Below, piece by piece: positions 53,475-63,835 of a DNA stretch of 64,000 bases (positions are counted from its first letter, which is position 1; every line of letters begins with the position of its first letter). The notes beneath the pieces are model-generated. The model made no database searches, was not told the origin of the DNA, and was given only the letters and a program-made list of their open reading frames with translations. The position numbers and the translations under genes are program-made. This DNA comes from Xiphydria camelus (Eukaryota > Arthropoda > Insecta > Hymenoptera > Xiphydriidae), in NCBI GenBank assembly GCA_963678675.1, contig OY783194.1:19384278-19448277 (forward strand). The letters are read 5' to 3'.

Positions 53475-55560
53475 TTAATTGAATTTCTTATTTAATAAGA
53501 ATACAGGGCCTATACGGACTTTGGCCTTGGCTCTGCTTGAGTAGTTGCTAAGTGCTTTGATAGAGGGGTTGTTGTGGGACTGGACGGAGTTACGAAGGTT
53601 AGCAGCATATTTTAAAGCGGCTGTATCGAGAGAAGGAAGTCCGGGTTCACGGAGCAGCTGGGCGTTCCTAATGAACCAAGGGAAGTTTAGAGAACTTCTG
53701 AGGAGTCTCATGTAAGTACGGTGAAGTCTAGCTAGTGTCCTGGATGAGGCCGATCCCCAAACGGGAATGGCATAAGAGCAAATGCTCCTAATTAGCGCGT
53801 TGAAAAAAGGCCCGGACCTTGGTAACCTGAGAAATATTTCTGTTATTGAAAAATGGTTTCAGGGAGACGTACGCACCGATAGCTTTGCCACGCACGGAAG
53901 AGATCTGCTTAGACCAGTTTAATTTTCTGTCAAAAGTAACCCCTAAATATTTGACAGAGTTACTCCACGGAATGCGGTGTTTGTTAACAGATAGGGGGTC
54001 CGGAGGGATATTTCGGCGAGAGAAGAAGATTGCCTCTGACTTGACTTCGTTGAGGGAGAAACCCCACATATGATACCAGTCGAGGAGTACGGGAAGGAAT
54101 TTGTTGACTACTGTGGAGAAAAATTTCTTAGTTTTGGAAGAATATAACAGTGCGACGTCGTCGGCATATTGTGCGGTTATTATCTTGGCGTGGGTTGGAA
54201 TGTCGTGACAGAACAGATTGAATAGAGTGGGCGAGAGTTTGAAACCTTGGTGGGACTCCAGCCGTGATAGGTTGCGCATCAGCGAGGCTTTTCCCCGAAC
54301 GGACTCTGAATGATCTATCTGTGAGAAAGGAACGTATTACGCCAATTAGATAGTGGGGGAGTTTTAGATGGATTAATTTAAAGATTAAACCGTCATGCCA
54401 GACTCTATCAAAGGATTGTTTGGCATCTAGCAGGAGCATTGAGGTGTGCCGGTTCTTATTTAGATTATCCGCGATGAGTTCTGCTACGCGGAGGAGTTGA
54501 TGACAGGTGCCATGACGGGGACGGAAGCCATGCTGGAACTCTGGGAGGATGTTGGCATCGGAGCAAAATCTGTTTAGGCGGGTAAGTATGATATTCTCAG
54601 CTACTTTACTAAGGGAGGGGAGCAGGCTAATTGGTCTGTAGCTGGAGGCTTGATTGAGAGGCTCGTCCTGCTTTGGAAGACAGATGATTGTAGCTGTCTT
54701 CCAAGCAGAGGGGAAGTATTGCAACCGCATCATAGCGTTGATGATGTTGCAGATGGCAACGATAAGGATGTGTGGGAGAATTTTAAGTACCCCATTGGGG
54801 ATGGAGTCGAAACCTGGAGCTTTGTTTTTCTTCAGGGATTGGATGGTCACGGCGATTTCGCTAGGAGAGGTGTGAGGGAAGGAGAGGTCGTCGAGTCTAA
54901 AATAGTGGACGGGTTCTGTTACGATGCCGTGGAAATTAGCGAAATTGGCACGGGTAGGAAACGGGGAGCATTGATCCCTGAGGGATTCGGCGAAGATATT
55001 TGCCTTGTCGCTGTCTACCGCGTAGGCGATTCCGTCTTTTAAGAGAGGAGGGGAATAAGGCTGTCTGTTCCTGAGGGATTTGATGACCTTCCAGCAACTT
55101 CTAGGGTTGTATTCGGCTATGGAAATGTAATTGTTGAATTTTTCATTCCGAAATGTCTGTAGGGCGTCCCTAAGATCGCGTTTTATATAGTTTAGATGAG
55201 GGCGGAGGGAGGGGTTACCAGAACGTTGCAAGTGTCTGCGAATTCTTCTCTTTTTAGCTATAAGAGCTCTAATCTCGGGTGGAAGACGGGTTTCGAGAGG
55301 GCGAAGGGGAATCGAGCTGCTCGCTAGATCCATTTTAGATTTAATTTCCTGGGTGAGCGAATCAACGGCGGCGTCAATGTCCTGGATAGAGCGTATGTTA
55401 GGACATTTATAGGACGAGGTTTCAAGATAGTAGCGGAGTGCCAACCAGTTGATTTTCGTCCTTGTCGGAGTTTCGGTAGAGGGGTTGCCTGGCATTTCTA
55501 GAAGGACTGGGTTATGGTCGGAATTTAATGCAGGAATGGTCCAAGGATCTTTGTTGATAG
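53475..55560 (-). pseudogene. Jockey-type non-LTR reverse transcriptase, 5'-truncated
   Basis: Starting at about 55560 the minus strand reads the last endonuclease residues (SDHNPVLLEMPG). A linker follows, and then the reverse transcriptase: NKAPGFDSIPNGVLK, YRPISLLPSLSKVAE, HGFRPRHGT, LLDAKQSFDRVWHDGL, then a frame change near 54260 into KLSPTLFNLFCHDIP and the catalytic ITAQYADDVALLY. The C-terminal tail includes KYLGVTFDRKLNW and, after a stop/shift near 53785, RNAQLLREPGLPSLDT and ALSNYSSR (53711-53475). The domain order is that of the jockey clade. No poly-A tail was seen on the 3' side before the (AG)n tract. Confidence 0.85.
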
Positions 55561-56035
55561 TTAGATTCTTGGTGATAAAAAATAACCGTTACACTTTTCA
55601 ACGTTGCTCTTATAAATACTGAAACGTAAATTTGCATCCGAGAATATTCGCCATCTAGCGGGCAACCGGATACTAGCACAGCGATATGCAGGAGACCGAA
55701 ATTTTTCTAAGTCTCGTTCGTCATTAAGACGAATAGAATGTATTAATAGAGTCGGAAGCGAATCAAAAGAGTATGAAGAGTTAAGTATTTCACAACCGAG
55801 CATAGAAAGAGCACAGAAGGAGCATCATAAAGTCACTCGGTTTCGACAGAGTATCAATCGAAATTCAACAGAGTACTCTGATTATTAAAAGAGATTGAAA
55901 CTAGCACTGCGATCATCAACCGAAGACCAAAAGTTCGACTCGGGTCCCAAGGATTGTCGAATTTCTCCCTCAGACCGGTCTAGGGCCCAAGTGCAAGGAG
56001 CCTACGGGCGAATACGCGACACATTCTTCAACATG
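55561..56035. other. Unassigned interval upstream of the jockey-type fragment
   Basis: Moderately GC sequence with no domain, no clear inverted repeat and only short frames. It lies between the truncated RT and a CCCAGATAGCA end at 56036. Confidence 0.35.
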
Positions 56036-56157
56036 CCCAGATAGCAATCGTGCGTCGCACGTAGGACGCACGACGTGCGGTCTCACGCGTGCGCTCTACT
56101 ACGCAGTCAAAATGAAGTCCAGGGGGGTGGATCTCAAATAGGGCGATGTGGTCCTTT

Positions 56158-57149
56158 GGCGAAAAGAGCGATCGCCATGTTATCGGCGGAGCGTTTCGTC
56201 CCGGAGTCGGCCTGTGGACTCGTCAGTAAGGCTAGGCCGACTCCTGCCTTAGACGCTCTGTGTGCTCTGTCCTCCATGGTTGTCGAACAGCTTCGGTCTT
56301 ATGTAGAAACGTACTCGTGTTCGACCACTAGTGAGAAGGGCAGCGCCATCTGGTGGCGGGCCGCCACAGTACTCCCCCCAGTGACGGCTGCTGGAGGCAG
56401 GCGTAACGATGTGGAAGATGGTGGTGTGCGTGGCGATGGCTATGTGAGCGTGGTTCTATGTGACTGGGACATCGTGAGTTGGAAATTCCGCCGGTGTTCG
56501 TCGCAGCGTGTGAGAGATCGATCCTGTGTGTGTGTGTGTGATGATGCGGCTGCATCCTGCGTGGGTCCAGCATGGCCGTGTGTGTGCGTGCGCTGGCCTG
56601 GGGCTGCTGCCTGCGTGGGTCTAGCATGGCCTTGTGTGTGAGCGCTGGTGCTGTGGCTGCTGCCTGCGTGGGTCTAGCATGGCCGTGTGTGTGTGCGCTG
56701 GCATGGCTGGTGCTCTGGGGCGTCGTGGCCGTGTGTGTGTGGCTGGTGCTGTGAGCGTCGTGGCCGTGTGCGTGAGCGCTGGTGTGGCTGGTGCTGGCTG
56801 AGAGCGTCGTGGCCGTGTGCGTGTGGTTGGCTCTGCTTCCGGATGAAGGTGTCCTATCATGGGAGTTCCTTGGTCCAGAAGGTATGCTGCAGGAATGATG
56901 ATCTTCTCCGCTGCATCACGTCGGGGTCACCACTTTGGCGAAAAGAGCGATCGCCATGTTATCGGCGGAGCGTTTCGTCCCGGAGTCGGCCTGTGGACTC
57001 GTCAGTAAGGCTAGGCCGACTCCTGCCTTAGACGCTCTGTGTGCTCTGCCCTCCGTGGTTGTCGAACAGCTTCGGTCTTATGTAGAAACGTACTCGTGTT
57101 CGACCACTAGTGAGAAGGGCAGCGCCATCTGGTGGCGGGCCGCCACAGT
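56158..57149. repeat. 214 bp direct repeats flanking a TG-rich minisatellite
   Basis: 56158-56370 and 56936-57149 are nearly identical (GCGAAAAGAGCGATCGCCAT at both starts, GTGGCGGGCCGCCACAGT at both ends). Between them, about 56520-56850 is a degenerate minisatellite of TGCGTGGGTCTAGCATGGCC and GTGTGTGTGCGCTGG words. The layout could be a tandem duplication or a short non-autonomous element with direct terminal repeats. No primer-binding site was identified. Confidence 0.8.
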
Positions 57150-57298
57150 CCTGATTTGCGAGCGCCATCTGAGGACTGGACGCATACTTAAGTACCCGAA
57201 GTTACAAATATCCTTGGCAGATGACGCGCTGTAATGTATCCGTCGCTGTAATGTATCCGTATCCGATGTTGCTTCCGCTTGGTTTCCGCCATTTAGTC

Positions 57299-57677
57299 AT
57301 GTTTCTTTATTTAGGAGTTTTGGCTTGGCGTTCGATAAAAATGAGTTCGCGTGCGAAACGTTGTTGTGTCCCAGGTTGCAACGATAGAAAAGCAAAAAGG
57401 TAATTATTCATTTTATTGTATTATTTTCCTGAATATCTGTTGGAATATCTGTAGCATAGCAGTTAACAGAATTTTAAGAACATAACCTGAAATTTCACAA
57501 CTATTTCAAAGCATTTCGTGGTGTTTTCTGGATATTCCAACAGGAATTCAGGAAAATAGGTAATACAATAAAATGAATAATTACCTTTTTGCTTTTCTAT
57601 CGCTGCAACCTGGGACACAACAACGTTTCTCACGCGAACTCATTTTTATCGAACGCCAAGCCAAAACTCCTAAATAA
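57299..57677. repeat. Palindrome containing two inverted copies of a THAP-type first exon
   Basis: 57299-57455 and 57518-57677 are reverse complements with few differences. On each arm a short frame reads MSSRAKRCCVPGCNDRKAKR up to a GGTAATT donor (plus-strand copy 57341-57399; the mirrored copy differs by small changes). CC-x-P-G-C near the start is typical of THAP domains, the DNA-binding module of P-element transposases. The rest of the gene is absent here. Confidence 0.7.
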
Positions 57678-57835
57678 TAATAGCTCGTTTAGTTCAACAG
57701 ACACAATGCTTTAAATTTTGTTTGCTATGCTCGATAACAAATGGCCTGTATTTGTTAAACTAAACGCGATGTAAGATATGTTGAATTTTTTAAAATAAAT
57801 ACTTTAATAGAATCAGAACATGCAGAAGAAATATA

Positions 57836-58003
57836 GCTTTTGATAGAACTTTGAAAAACAATGTCATTTTTTCCTATAAACTTCTTTTTGTTAGCAGGGA
57901 GATAATTATTTTAATAATTGAAACTTGTCTCCTTTGCTAGACTGCAAAAGAAGTTTATAAGGAAAAGTGACATTGTTTTTCAAAGTTCTATCGATTCTTA
58001 AAA
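57836..58003. repeat. Hairpin with ~65 bp arms
   Basis: GATAGAACTTTGAAAAACAA at 57841 pairs with TTGTTTTTCAAAGTTCTATC at 57973. The arms reach inward to about 57900 and 57935. Small MITE-like foldback. Confidence 0.85.
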
Positions 58004-58289
58004 TGTTAGTAATTTGGGTCATCACCTCCATGATTAAATCGAGGTTCCGGATTAACCGAGGGCTCTCTCGCCGAATGATCTACTGTTTCTCCAACGTTGG
58101 CGTAATATTTCCAGTTACAGGTACTGTGCGCGGATGGGCTGATTCAAATACCACACTAATCAAGTAATTAACCTAACTTAACTAATTCAATAAGCCAACC
58201 TGTCATCCTCCCCCCTCTCATCGCATAAACACAAGGAAACACGAGGAAAGTGCACTACGAATCATTTTACGCGTTTGATATTTCCGTAG

Positions 58290-59322
58290 GACCTCTTTCC
58301 ATGCCACGACGACGCATCTTCCGACGCATTTCAAAGGTCCAGACCATCGAGGTAATTATTCAATCAATGTCGTATCTCGACACTTGCAATACTTTATATT
58401 TTTTTCTTCTCTATCACACCCTCCGTCACACTTGGTACCTCATACGCGATAACGCAGTTGCAGATGCGAATAATTCAAATCGTCAAGCACACAAAACGAC
58501 GCGGCTCCAAGATCCTGAAGGAAGGATGGATGGTGCATTCGATGAATCGCAATCCAATGGTAGGTCGACGACGTGGCGCTGATTCGGTTTCGCTTTCTCC
58601 GTCATTAAGACTCGTGTTTTCAGAAGAAGAGACACTACTGGTGATTGGACACAAAGGCCATAACTCTGTTCCAAAGCGACAGCAGTTCAAAGTACTTCAA
58701 AGAGATTCAACAACATTCTCGTGAGTACATATCTATATCGTTAGAAATTGTCTGCGCGCGTTTAGTCGATGTACAATGCACGCGTTCTCTCCTTCCAGGC
58801 ACGATGCATTGTTTCGAGTTGAGAACGGCCAACGTCGATTACTACGTCGGCGAAGATCCCCTCTACGCAGGTGCGAGTGGTTAGCTTCCACCGCCGGAAA
58901 GTGGCGTTAGCGCTCACTTGGTGAGGACCTGGAAAACGAGTATCAGGCAGGAATTGATGCCCATCACCTCCAAATCGGCAAGTACGTTCAGAGCTCGCGA
59001 GTGTGCGCGCGAACGCGTACCGATGCTATATTGAAAAACACGCGTCGTTTTCGCAGGTCGGCAGGAGCAGTCGACAACTGAGCCAGAGGAACGCGTAACC
59101 GACATGTCGCAGCTCTATCACATCTTCCCAGACGAAGTTCTTGGCTCGGGTCAATTTGGTATCATCTACGGCGGAGTTCATCGCTAGACCGGCCGCGCGA
59201 TGGCGATAAAGGTGATCGACAAGCTGCGTTTTCCCACCAAGCAGGAGACCCAGCTCAAGAACGAAGTAGCCATCCTGCAGAATCTCTCCCACAGCAGAGT
59301 CGTCAATCTCGAGAGGATGTTC
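58290..59322 (+). pseudogene. PKD: Protein kinase D pseudogene fragment with introns (PH domain to kinase N-lobe)
   Basis: Exon-like blocks bounded by splice consensus: 58290-58351 (SMPRRRIFRRISKVQTIE), 58458-58559 (QIVKHTKRRGSKILKEGWMV), 58624-58720 (KKRHYW, TLFQSDSSSKYFKEI), 58799-about 58977 (MHCFELRTANVDYYVGEDPL, then RTWKTSIRQELMPIT), and 59057-59322 ([57 protein letters not shown]). These are the PH domain, linker and kinase N-lobe (Gly-loop and catalytic Lys) of PKD, a DAG-regulated Ser/Thr kinase. In-frame stops lie at 58642-58644, 58882-58884 and 59185-59187. It ends abruptly after the alphaC/beta4 region at a MITE. Retained introns exclude retroposition. Confidence 0.9.
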
Positions 59323-59456
59323 ATTTTACATTTTTTATGAATAACGCCGTACACGCGTTTTAATATCGTCAGCTTACTTGTAAAACCTACTAAGTCCTAT
59401 GTCCGAAAATCGGACTTTGAAGGTTTAACAAGTAAGCCGACGATATGTAATATTAA

Positions 59457-59543
59457 CCCTTATGTGCACACTAAGCGGCACTCCGTACCGCACCGCTAGC
59501 GTGTACTGACGGGAAACAAAATTTAAGCGTGTGCACGTAAGGG
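59457..59543. mobile_element. 87 bp piggyBac-type MITE
   Basis: CCCTTATGTGCACAC ... GTGTGCACGTAAGGG between TTAA (59453-59456) and TTAA (59544-59547). Fifteen-base terminal repeats start with CCC, as in piggyBac. Confidence 0.9.
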
Positions 59544-59558
59544 TTAAATACACAATAT

Positions 59559-59886
59559 TTAACCATCGCTCCGAACGTCCGAAAGTTTATCGACATTTTC
59601 TTCGGTGATGCCAAGTGTTTCTTTTAGTTCCTCAATTTTTGCAGTGGTTTCGTCCTCCGTTTCCAATCCCGGCAAAGCCTTATTCCGTTTCTTGTCGGAA
59701 TTTCTTCTCCCAAAATTTTTGTGCCTCTGTTTTGTCGCCCTTAAAATTTCTTTCATGTCATTATATTATAATGAAAGAGTAGGCACCACAACACGACTAG
59801 ATACAACGAAAGAGTAGGCATTATTACCAATACTACGGGGATTGTCATTTTTGATAAGTGTTGTTTTTGAAAGGAACCCTTCAATT
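59559..59886 (-). mobile_element. Terminal fragment of the 27.6-30.1 kb transposon family
   Basis: 59840-59886 reads GATAAGTGTTGTTTTTGAAA then GGAACCCTTCA, matching the right end of the element at 27602-30096. Upstream, ATGAAAGAGTAG(A/G)CATTA(C/T)TACC is shared too. A 65-residue minus-strand frame (59559-59756) is Lys/Arg/Glu-rich (KEILRATKQRHKNFGRRN); its role is unknown. Confidence 0.6.
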
Positions 59887-59933
59887 GTTTAACCCTTAAT
59901 TTGACAGTGTATCTCATAAGATAGGTCTGTTAA

Positions 59934-60321
59934 CCCTTACTTGCCACACTGGGGTTCGAAACCACCCCATGGTAAAATTCGTACTTGTGCCACACTGGGG
60001 TTGATTTACACCGCAGCGAGAAGAATTGTTATAATAAATAAATTATAGCATATTTGTACTTGAAAATTTTACCAGCTCATCTTAAGAGCGTACTTTAAAA
60101 GACCGTGTAACTTTAATATTTGATTTTTTTCGCATACTTAATTTTAAGTTCTGGCTATACAAGTTCCACTGCCTTTTAAAGCACGCCCTTAAGAAGAGCT
60201 GATAAAATTTTCAAGTCCAAATATGCAATAATTTGTTTGTTATAACAATTTTTCTCGCTGGGGTGTAAATCAACCCCAGTGTGGCAAGTACGTGATTCTA
60301 TAGAAGTGTGGCAAGTAAGGG
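59934..60321. mobile_element. 388 bp piggyBac-type MITE
   Basis: CCCTTACTTGCCACAC at 59934 and GTGTGGCAAGTAAGGG ending at 60321, with TTAA at 59930-59933 and 60322-60325. The subterminal ACTTGTGCCACACTGGGGTTGATTTACACC is also inverted at 60258-60290, so the arms extend inward with short gaps. Confidence 0.92.
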
Positions 60322-60325
60322 TTAA

Positions 60326-60615
60326 GTAAGAGCGTGTGTACGGCGTTATTCATAAAAAATGTATTCAACGATGTTTTTTCCACATACATACGTTTTACAT
60401 ATTCCAACGCATTGTGCATTTACAGTTGATAATGAGTCCAATCACCACCATCGAAAATTTGATGGGTAGTATGCCTTGGAGATGCCAAGCGATTATCGAC
60501 GGTGGTGATTGGACTCATTATTAATATTATTGCGTATTGCCTTGGAACATGTCAAACGTATGTATGTGGAAAAAACACTGTCGAATAAGTTTTTTATGAA
60601 TAACTCCGTACGCGC
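60326..60615. repeat. Foldback of ~120 bp arms
   Basis: CGGTGGTGATTGGACTCATT and inward bases pair with AATGAGTCCAATCACCACC at about 60430. The outer part (GTTATTCATAAAAAATGTAT and TTTTTTATGAATAACTCCGT) also pairs. The TTTTTTATGAATAACGCCGTAC end also truncates the PKD fragment at 59331. Confidence 0.8.
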
Positions 60616-60859
60616 TGTTACTTAACAGACTGATAACAACGTAACTCTCAAAATGTACTTCTCAAAATGTATTGTCATGTATAACACTATGTATTATATT
60701 ATAATAATAAATAAATAACGGATTAACTCATAAAAATTGTGCCATTTATTGTAAACATTTACGTAGAATCCATATTAATTTTCTAACGGTGTTGAATTTC
60801 CCGCGACATTTCTGCGCATGCGCGCCGTTCGCGCATGCGTCATGTAGCACTCGTGCGCC

Positions 60860-61001
60860 TCAATGCGCGCACCTGTGACTGCACGCGTGCGCTTCAAGTC
60901 GCACGCGTGCGACGCATATGCACGCGCATATGTAAGGCCAAATGCGTCGCACGCGTGCGACTTGAAGCGCACGTGTACAGTCACAGGTGCGCGCATTGTG
61001 A
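60860..61001. repeat. CG-rich palindrome of GCACGCGTGCG words
   Basis: TGACTGCACGCGTGCGCTTC ... GCACGCGTGCGACGCAT on the left pairs with ATGCGTCGCACGCGTGCGAC ... CACAGGTGCGCGCAT on the right. It lies just inside a GCTATCTGGG end (61020). Confidence 0.88.
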
Positions 61002-61179
61002 CTGCATTTTGCTATCTGGGTGAACGTGACTTCGTATAATCAAATAGACCGTTCTTCTCAAAGAATGTCTAATAACAACCATGTTAGTTGCCATGATATT
61101 GTTTAATATTATGCTTTACCGTTCTTTTAGAGTTCCCTCGTCCTCGTCCCTCACCGAACTAGGCTCCTTATCGCACGTA

Positions 61180-62268
61180 CAGGGTGTCCGTAAAGTATGG
61201 AAACGGTTGAATATCTCGAAAAGTACGCTTCAGAACGGGAAATGAAAAAATACGTATCCGATATTTTTTTAAAAACTATCAAATGATACCAAGATTGATC
61301 CCACACCCCAACCCCTGTGGGTGGGGCAGGGGGAAGCTTCAAAATCTTAAATAGGAACCCCCACTTCTGATTGCATATTCGTATTCTACATTAAAAACTA
61401 CATAACTTTTATTTGAAACATTTTTTTCGATTCGTGGCAGATGGCGCTATAATCGACGAAATTCAATTTTTCAGTTTTTGCAATTGAGAGTCGATTTATT
61501 CGATTCTGCAATACAATTGCGATAGAAATTTACATTTTTTATTCTCACACTTGATATTTTTGTTAAAAATTTAATTTAGTTTTGCAAATTTGAAGTGCAG
61601 ATGCGTTCTGTACCTGGAATTCCCCCGGCGAAGGGTATATTCCGGGAATCGTAGCTATTCTTTCACTAGTAGTGCGTTTTAATGATATCCGTTAACCTGA
61701 GTACACGTAAACAGGTACCGCTAATTGCCAGGCCTTCCGGACCCTCGAACCTCGATGTATTCCGAAAGGGATTATCCTTGAGTAATTAGCTTATTTCCTC
61801 TAACGGAACTTAGTGCGTCACGGGGAATTCCAGGTACAGAACGCATCTGCACTTCAAATTTGCAAAACTAAATTAAATTTTTAACAAAAATATCAAGTAT
61901 GAGAATAAAAAATGTAAATTTCTATCGCAATTGTATTGCAGAATCGAATAAATCGACTCTCAATTGCAAAAACCGAAAAAATTGAATTTCTTCGATTATA
62001 GCGCCATCTGCCATGAATCGAAAAAAATGTTTCAAATAAAAGTTATGTAGTTTTTCATGTAGAATGCGAATATGCAATCAAAAGTAGGGGTTCCTATTTA
62101 AGATTTTGAAGCTTCCCTCTGCCCCACCTAAAGGGGTTGGGGTGTGGGATCAATCTTAGTATCATTTGATAGTTTTAAAAAAAATATCGGATACGTATTT
62201 TTTCGTTTCCCGTTCTGAAGCGTACTTTTCGAGATATTCAACCGTTTCCATACTTTACGGACACCCTA
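61180..62268. mobile_element. 1.1 kb foldback element, TA target duplication
   Basis: CAGGGTGTCCGTAAAGTATG at 61180 and its reverse complement ending at 62268 define arms of about 445 bp around a 200 bp spacer (61625-61825). TA flanks both sides (61178-61179 and 62269-62270). No gene inside. Confidence 0.92.
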
Positions 62269-62289
62269 TATATTATTTAACACAATGAA

Positions 62290-62905
62290 CGCTGAAAGAC
62301 ATCTCTCGGGGTATGGCCACGGTAGCGCTAACAAAATAAGGTGCATATTTAACCATTTCTTTTTTATAAAAGAGTGATTTATGTACAAATGTAATTTCAT
62401 ATTTATTAATACCAAGTATTAAAGCATTAAAAAATATATGTACCTATATTTTTTTTAATTCAATATGGCTGGCTATTCACATTTTCCGCTAGTGCTTTTT
62501 TTTGAGGTGCTCCGCGGCGAGAAAAATGGTGTCCGCAATTTTTGACCTAGAACCAAAAAAAAATTTTTTCCTTAATCTTCATAAGAATATCTACAAAAGT
62601 ACATAGGGATTTTTAAAAATATTGATTTTTTGGAAAATGGTAAGCATTTGAATTTAACTGGTGAATTTTCAGTGAAAAATTTCGTATGAAACGGCTCATT
62701 AAATGAAGTTTTTAATTAAAAAAAATTCCCTATGTACTTATGTGCGAAATGCAATTAGAAAGATGATTATGAAATTTGAAGACAGTCGGATAAAAATTGT
62801 CGAAATTATTTGTCTCGCCATTTCGAAGAAAGCTGTTTTAAGAAAAACGCGTTTAAAGTTTTACATATAACTTTCTTGTAATTAAACTTAAAAGATGCAA
62901 ATAAA
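62290..62905. other. AT-rich interval, no gene recognised
   Basis: A/T-rich sequence with long A and T runs and no protein-like frame. It may be the 3' UTR or flank of the minus-strand transposase remnant at 62919. Confidence 0.35.
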
Positions 62906-62918
62906 ACAATTTTTACCA

Positions 62919-63266
62919 TTAGTCTGCGATACCAACTTCATAAAGTTGACCTTCCAAGGCAAGATTTTCCTCCTCTTTCGCTTTCCTTGAAGATCTTGCA
63001 TCCAAACGCGCGTTCTTCGCCGCATCCGATAGTGACCGCTCTGCGTAGTCGACGCGCAGTGCATCGACTTCTAAACAAAAGTTGTAACTTTGGGGCCCTA
63101 TAGTCATGCCCAAAATGTTCATCATGCTCATGACGCTGCTGAGGCCATCGTTGAACGTACAGACTGCAATATTAGAAGCTATATCCAAAACCAACTTGCC
63201 GCTTGAAGTGCTCTTGAGTGCCAAACTCCACACAGTAGAATTGAAACTCTCGTTATTATTGAGCAA
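62919..63266 (-). pseudogene. C-terminus of a second Mutator-like transposase
   Basis: The minus-strand frame reads NNNESFNSTVWS, then a helical region (LVLDIASNIAVCTFNDGLSS), a LGMTIGPQSYNFC segment, RVDYAERSLSDAAKNAR and EEENLALEGQLYEVGIAD at the stop. This is the end of a Mutator-like transposase domain of the kind that ends without a YqaJ nuclease. The NNN-x-E-x-FN signature parallels NNNPVEQFNN in the 34.5-38.2 kb gene. Upstream codons that should hold the catalytic aspartates are not recognisable at 63270-64000. Confidence 0.6.
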
Positions 63267-63444
63267 TTGCGTTCATAACTGTTATACAATTTATAAATCT
63301 ATAACCGAATTAACCGTTAACTTCAACATCACGGGAACTTGTTGATTTTCGCAGTTTTTTGGCCGACGCGCTCACGCCTTCTGTATCTTGATCCGCTGCG
63401 TATTGATTTAACGATCTACGCTTTGACATATTACTTTTATTTAA

Positions 63445-63464
63445 GGGGGGGGGGGGGGGGGGGG
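63445..63464. repeat. 20 bp poly-G run
   Basis: An uninterrupted run of G in AT-rich surroundings. Length may be unreliable. Confidence 0.9.
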
Positions 63465-63835
63465 TAAGGTCTATAACGCGTGGAAAATAACTGTATTTTT
63501 ACGAATTTTTTTAGAGCTATTGTTGAAGTAGATATATTCTAATGTTTCGCATGTTACAAAGCATAATTCGAAAAACATTTTGTAATTTTTTTGTAGAAAA
63601 ATATTGAGAAATAAGCCGGTGACGAAGCATTTTCGAGGACGCCTTTTAGAAAAGATGATTTGCGGTGGACACTATATTTCAGCGTAGAATTATCTCAAAT
63701 CAAAAAATCAAAGCAATTTAGTTAAAACAGAAGTTTTTCTAGACCCCTACGTTTTTCTTTAATTTTTTTTTCCATTTTTAAATGTTTGGTGGTTGTTTTA
63801 AGTAAAAATTGCGATTTTTCACGAAAAAATCCATC

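Noticed and set aside
56158..57149. A complete short LTR retrotransposon with 214 bp LTRs
   Set aside because: No TG...CA ends, no target duplication, no primer-binding site or polypurine tract; a tandem duplication around a minisatellite fits better.
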